Shown piece by piece: positions 58,446 through 64,000 of a stretch of DNA of 64,000 nucleotides; position 1 is the first letter of the stretch, and every line of letters begins with the position of its first letter. A program made the position numbers and the translations under genes. Under the pieces are notes generated by a model. It did not search any database. It had not been told where the DNA came from and saw only the letters and a program-made list of their open reading frames with translations. Source of the stretch: Centropus unirufus (lineage: Eukaryota > Chordata > Aves > Cuculiformes > Centropidae); NCBI GenBank assembly GCA_013397695.1, contig VYZI01000068.1:2541765-2605764 (forward strand), in the 5' to 3' direction.

Positions 58446-61400
58446 CAGTTATCTTCTCTTAGACTTAAGAACCACCTCTTCATTTTTTAATTCATTTTTT
58501 TACTTCCTTTCAATTTTGGGATTCCTACTGAAAACATGGTAAAATTTCGGATCAGATTTCCATCATTTCATTCCAGACATCCATATTTTGCCAGCACTAC
58601 TGGCAAGAAACTACTCCTAGGCAATGTGGATAAATGCTCTGATTTTAGAAGTTATTGCCTTGAGTGTCTTCTTTTTCCTAGTTGAAAATGTTTTTCCTGT
58701 TATGGGAAAAGCAAGGGATAAGTACTCTTTAACACACTTCACTGTTCCATTCGACAGATGAGCTCTTTTTCCCTCTGCTTCCTTTGTCTGAAGACATTTC
58801 ATCTATAAGTATAGAGTGCTTTTGGTCAAGGAAGTGTGTATTTTCTGTCATCTGGGTGCTCAGTTACTGCTTGTTTCCAGAGAAGGCTTATAAGAGGTAT
58901 TGGATAAGTTGTACTTAGTCACAGGTGGCTTTTTTTTTCCCATTTAGGCCTTTCATTTGCTCTTTTGGAAAGATATTCACGTCTAGTGTGAGTGGAGTTT
59001 GCTGTACAGGAGGTGCATGGATGTTTACGTGTCTTAAATGAAAATCATGTGCCTGCTTAATTATATCTGGGCATTTATCAGTGACTTGATGTATGTGTAG
59101 GTATCTTAATAAAGAATTTCATAATTTCTAACTTGTAATACCCCCTCAGCTGATGAGAATATGAAGACTGGGCATAATTTCTTTGAATGAACGTTTCTCA
59201 GGAGACATATCAAATCTCTATGTCATTACATAGGTTATAAGCACAACAGCAGTCTGGTAAACACAGCACCTTAGCACGGTTTTAATCCAGTAGCAACTTT
59301 GTGCTTCAGAAATTTGTCAACTGTGATAGGTTTTTGTCTCTGAGAGATTATTTCTGTTCAGATATTGGTCAGATGGTGCAAGATGGTTATGACCTGCATA
59401 ACATATTTGAAGTTCAGGGGGTTCTGAGAGAGGATCTTTCCAATCAGGGCCAGTAGAGAGACTCCACTTCAGTGTACCAGTTGCAATTTTCCTTCTGTTA
59501 TATAAAAAGGACAGTAATTGAAACCTAAATCCTGCTGGGACAGTTCTTGAATTCCAAATTCAACACAAAAGATGTTGTAATTGTTCACATGGTCGTTTAG
59601 TGCACCTTGAAGGATTCGGCAGGGGTAGAAGTGGTGTCTTATGTATATCAGCTCTTCATTGACAGCGAAGCTCAACCATGTTAACTTTTCCTTTTGAAAG
59701 AGTGACAATTTAGTCGTTGATATGTCTTATGTGGAGGAGAGGTGAAAAAGAAATACTAACTATCAAAGAGTCCCAAAAGAACAGCTATTTTTGTGGCAGT
59801 GCATGTGCTAAAATAGAGTACTGATTTAAATTCTCTGCTGGCACTTGCAGATCAACATAAATTATTCTACAAAACTAGGAGAAGTCTTTGGTGATTATTT
59901 TTAAACATCTTGTAAGGCTTCATGGTCTCCTGAAATGTGCATCTTGATTTGGACAATTTGTTTTATGAGGGTTCATGTTAGCTAAACCCGAACATATTTT
60001 TAAAAAGCTGTTAACTAGCATAGTCCATTTTTTTCATTATTTTCTCTCTGAAACATAAACGATGAATTTTATTTAATAAAGTTCTGACCCTTGAAATGCT
60101 CTCCTCTTGAGCAAAGCAGGGAATTCAAGTTAGTTTCAAGGGATATGAATATCTGTGAAATTTAATGCAATGAGATATGTAATTCAGTGTATATAATGCA
60201 GATCTTGGCACAATATAATTAAGCGTCTAAATTTTTTAGCAGGTGAAAAGAGATTTTTTTCATTTGCCTAGCATCCAGATGGTACATAGAGGAAAATAGG
60301 TTAATCCCTATTTTGTATACGGAACTAGTACATGCTTATTAGCAGATTTCTTCTCTGTGGAAATTTTAGTCTGGTTACAATAGAGCCCTTTTCTAGTGCT
60401 GTTCCAGCATGTCTGTTTTTACAAGGATCTTGCATAATATCTAGATCTCTGACCCTGAAGTTCTTGAATGCTACGATACATCTATTCTTAGTCAAATCCT
60501 TTGTAAGAAACACAGTATTAAATGATGTTTTGGATGTTGTTCATTTGGTCATGGATGTTCTGTTGAGAAGTATCGAGAAGAATAGTCTACTTCACTGGTA
60601 ATGCTATTTGCAAAAATGAAGTTCTTCGCTCATGGTAGGAAGAGAAAGGCAAGTTTATTGAAGGTAATCATGATTGAAATCTCTGTTCTGATCCCTTATC
60701 TTAACTTTTTATATCTCCTTTGCTCTGACTTAATAGTGATTCTAGAATTTGTTTTAGCAGTGTCTGTGTATGTATCCAAAGGTTCTTTTCCACAGGCTAT
60801 ATGCACTCCAGAGAAAGCAGTCCAAGTAAAGGATGTCTGCAATGGCATACAGAGTTACATAGGGCAAAGTGGGTACTCCTCAGTTTCTAAATCACTCTCT
60901 CGTACTGAAAAGATGTTGCCAGAGAGACCTCAAAAAGAAGAAAAGGCTTCTGATCAGCCTTCTCCTGGAGCAGTGATGGGATATACAGTGGACACAGCTT
61001 GAACCAGATGTTGAATAATCTTGTGAGACCACTTGAGTTCTTTCATAAGAATCATGCATGTCCATATTAGATGGAAGTAATTAGACTCCATAGCCAGGAA
61101 AGTCAGTGTCATCAGGGAAAAAAAAGTAAAGCTAAGAAATAAGTTTTAGAACTTTTTTTTTTCTTTGAGACAATTTATATTATGTTAAATTGATGGTGCT
61201 AAGGTCTTTGTCAAAGTTTTCACATCTGTATACTACAAAACATAAGAGTAATTATTGCTTGTTTATGAAATGACTACAGCATTCTTCTAGAAAATAGGGT
61301 GGAATTTTAAATGTTTTAAATGGTTTTCAGCAAGAGGAGTTCACATTAACTTTTTTATTTAAAGAATACAGATAGCAAATAGTTCAGTTTTCCAAAAGAG

Positions 61401-63439
61401 GGAAATTGCATCTAACAAAAGAACAACTTCTGGTTTAAAATATTTTAAAATATAATTTCCCTCCTTAAATGACTTGTTTGTCTTTAGTGTTTTAGTGTAC
61501 TGAGTGCAGAAATGAGAAGAGGCAAATAGTGTCTGGGAAGGAAGATCACTCACAACAATGGAAAAAAGCTTTTTGTTGCACCAAGTACTAGCAAAGAACA
61601 ACAGAAAATTTTGTTAGTGTTTGTTGGTTGATTTTTGTCTGTCACTCCAACAATTACTGTGCTACTTTATATACAGAGAATCTTACTCTGCTGGAAGTCT
61701 GGGTAATGATCCTTCAGGGCACAGCATCTGTAGGTCTTCTCAGAAACAGACCTGCTGCTTTGTCTGCTGTCCTCTTTCTCACTGTAAGGACAAATTGTGG
61801 GTGTCTGGGGAGAGGGGAAAAAGGAGGAAGGCCTGGCAAGGTGCCGAGGCTCTATACAAGGCTTGCAGGACAGAAACTTCAATGTATTCCAACAGTGTTT
61901 TTCATTTTTTGCAGAAATAACAGGAGAGCCAAGTATATATGAAGTACACTCATTTTAATCAAGCACAATCTGCACCTTGTGGGGGAGGACGTAAATTGTG
62001 CTTAATCATCTCTATACGCAGCACATTAGAGGTAGCATTTTTGTGCTGTGTTCTGTAGAGAAATGACTCAACAATTACGTTTTTTGATATTTCAGAGATC
62101 TTTTTTTAATTTTTTTTTTTAAAAAACTAACTTGGTAATAGAGGGGAATTGACTGACTACAATCTCTTTCAATTATGAGTTTGTGCCGTCTGTCTTTGCG
62201 TTGCCTACTGAAGGAGACTTAGAGAGGACCTTTGCAGTGACTTTGCATTTAGAAGTGCTAACACTGACCACTGCTATGGGATGGGACAAAAACATCCATA
62301 TCCCCTCCTAAAATTCATCTGAGTTAACAAATACTGTTAGCTTGGAGAGGAAGCTCTGGACCATTTGAAATTGTAACTTCCTGAGAGCAATATGGACTAT
62401 GCTCATCAAACTTCCTTTATCACGATAAGCAGCCAAGAAATTAGAGCATGAGAAGTTTCTTTCAGGAAAAATAAAACATTCTGTTGCAAAGTTGGAAATA
62501 TGGTTAAAGAAGACAAAATAGAACAATGTAATTTAAAATTATGCTTTGACTTTCGGATTAATGATGGAGTCATTGCTTCATCATTGGATGTACCATCTGA
62601 TAAGAACTATTGGTGAACTTCTTTGAGTTTTTTTCTTTTTTACATCGTCATGAGGCAGCCTTAACTTTCATGTTTTGTGCAAAATAAGCATCTCGCTTCA
62701 GGATTTATACTGTATTGGGATATGAAAATATACTTTTTAATCCCTTTTCATGATGAAATAAAAAAAAAAGCAGATGTAATAATGAAAAAATTTCTGTCAT
62801 GTCTTGTACTCCAAGTGATTAGCAAGGTTTCTTGAATTCATATTTCAAAGGTATTATTTAATTAACTAGAAATGGTAGTTTTAATTGAGCCACACAATCT
62901 TCAAGCACATGCAAACTTTCGTAAATGGTCTATGGCAAAATATTCATTCTAGATTCATCTTGCTGAACCTGGAAGTCATAGTGTCTTCTTACATTGACCA
63001 CAATAGACTCTGTAGGCAGTTCAACTTGGTCATTTGACTACTATTTCTAGACTATGCTGTCGCTGCCATAGCTTCATTTTGCAGTTCAGTTATCCTAAAT
63101 GATTAAAGAATTCAATTTAAGTCTTAGATTTTCAGGTGATGAAGAAAAGCAAGCAAGTATGAAATTGCTAATCAGACCAAGAAGAGAAACTGCTCAAGAC
63201 TTTTAAGTGAAACAAGTAAATTTCTCAGTTCTGTTTTGCTCCTGAAGTTTGGTAAACTTGTATATTGAAAAAGCTGAGTTTTAATCTGTTTCTAATTCCA
63301 AATGAAAAAAGTGAGTGTTATTTATATTAAATATTAATCATATTTGAAATTAAAGAAATACCTTAATGGACTTGGTGTCTCTTTACGTTTCCAGGTACTT
63401 CTTCCTCACTCTAGTACATAACACTGGGTAGAGGAAAGA
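58446..63439. other. Intron 1 stretch without recognised gene or repeat
   Basis: AT-rich intron. It contains a 9-base inverted repeat ('aagcacaat' 61961-61969, 'attgtgctt' 61995-62003) with a 25-base G-rich loop, and the pair of abutting open frames at 60332-61002 listed separately. Nothing else recognised. Confidence 0.5.
60332..61002 (+). other. Two abutting open frames (89 and 133 codons), probably chance
   Basis: A frame from 60332 to 60601 ends in TAA whose last A is the first base of the ATG of the next frame (60601-61002). The second is one of the longest frames in the window outside repeats and the GC-rich island. Its first half is hydrophobic (about residues 22-58) and its last third is polar, with 'KMLPERPQKEEKASDQPSPG'. 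No family is recognised, there is no splice-site support, and the base composition is that of the surrounding intron. It is listed only because of its length; chance is the likeliest explanation. Confidence 0.15.
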
Positions 63440-63900
63440 AAGTGGATTGCATTGCTCACCCTGGCAACATGCATCTTTTAAATTAGCTCCTGCACAACTT
63501 CCATAAGTTCCTCTTTAGTGCTTGGAGCAGGAATGAGTGCTTGAGAGGACAGGGAAAGTCGAGCAGCATAGTCAGCCGGAGAAGTAGGTTGCTCTGTATT
63601 ATCCCAGCAATTTGCTGTGGTCTCCAGTGATCATTGTTCACCTCTCATTCTAGCTTCTACCATCAGCCATATGCCATAGGTATCATCCCAAAACTTGTGC
63701 TGTCCTCTATCATAAACTACTGTCATTCCAACCACCCTGGGCCTCTGACCATTTCTGGAATTGAAATAAGTTCTGAAGAGGTAACTTAATTCCTTTTGCC
63801 ACTCTGAATTCCCTTTGAATATTGGTGTCACACAGATGTAGGGGAGAGGTGATTGCACCAGCTAATACCATGGGAATTACAGAAAACTGAACAGGCATGA
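63440..63900 (-). other. Protein-like minus-strand stretch, possibly a decayed retroelement or gene fragment
   Basis: Read on the minus strand from 63900 downwards, the three frames in turn give protein-like sequence: an aliphatic start, a Trp- and Gln-rich middle ('QKWSEAQGGWNDSSL'), then an acidic helical-looking end ('STKEELMEVVQELI') closed by a stop. The change of frame, with stops between the parts, suggests a decayed coding sequence rather than a gene in use. The style recalls Gag-like matrix/capsid regions of endogenous retroviruses, but no signature motif (for example a zinc knuckle) is present. No family is assigned. Confidence 0.3.
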
Positions 63901-64000
63901 AGCTAGTTGGAAGAGAGGAGGGCTGCGTGAGCAGGTTTGAAGAGAATTCTGGTCTGGTGTGGTTTGCTGTGCTCAGCTTTGTGCAAACACCTCCTCTGTG

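Larger units (their letters stand above)
17676..64000 (+). other. NBEA: NBEA intron 1 (5' part, open at the window end)
   Basis: Begins with the GT donor at 17676. No later part of the NBEA protein (exon 2 should continue 'LVGGEFDLEMNF') was found in any plus-strand frame, so the intron is at least 46 kb here. A very long first intron is expected for NBEA in vertebrates. The content is AT-rich DNA with the CR1 and LTR insertions listed separately. Insertions occur on both strands; the three confident LTRs are all in the sense orientation. Confidence 0.85.

Noticed and set aside
1..64000. tRNA, rRNA, CRISPR, operon or bacterial-type terminator features
   Set aside because: Looked for by eye; no tRNA B-box with matching stem, no regularly spaced repeat array, and the DNA is clearly vertebrate nuclear.

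Overview
This is nuclear DNA from a bird. At least thirteen pieces of the avian CR1 LINE are recognisable, and there are three to four solitary LTRs of endogenous retroviruses of types I associate with neoavian rather than galliform genomes (inference from memory; no database was searched). The window carries one clear protein-coding exon: the first coding exon of NBEA (neurobeachin), 17421-17675 on the + strand, inside a CpG island at about 16660-17960. The exon ends at a canonical GT donor in phase 0. No later NBEA exon is visible, so everything from 17676 to the window end is read as the start of a very long intron 1.

Layout. 1-6230: AT-rich intergenic DNA with no recognisable gene. 6.2-10.5 kb: a dense CR1 graveyard with pieces of several ages. 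It includes an ORF1-region fragment, several ORF2 fragments and, wedged between two CR1 pieces, a minus-strand copy of the last coding exon of an AKIRIN gene (closest to AKIRIN2) that carries an in-frame stop. 10.5-16.6 kb: AT-rich upstream flank with one small CR1 and a candidate antisense LTR. 16.66-17.96 kb: the NBEA CpG-island promoter, interrupted by a 258-base assembly gap, then a 5' leader with two short upstream ORFs, then NBEA exon 1. 17.68-64 kb: intron 1, AT-rich and mostly unremarkable, carrying further CR1 pieces, a 1.05-kb LTR with an internal minisatellite, two copies of a second LTR family, and a compact motif cluster near 37.95 kb that may be an enhancer or insulator.

Functional reading. 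The only gene with a clear function is NBEA, a large BEACH/WD40 scaffold for neuronal membrane traffic. Its promoter shows features of a TATA-less CpG promoter: an NRF1-like site, a YY1-type site that also supplies the start codon of a three-residue upstream ORF, and a second upstream ORF ending 13 bases before the NBEA start. Nearly all other reading frames in the window are chance ORFs, frames inside repeats, or frames running through the gap.

I found no convincing new multi-gene system. The least expected item is the AKIRIN fragment, because birds have few retrocopies and this piece mixes a splice-acceptor-like edge with a polyadenylation-like edge. Repeat boundaries are judged by eye and are good to roughly 10-50 bases.
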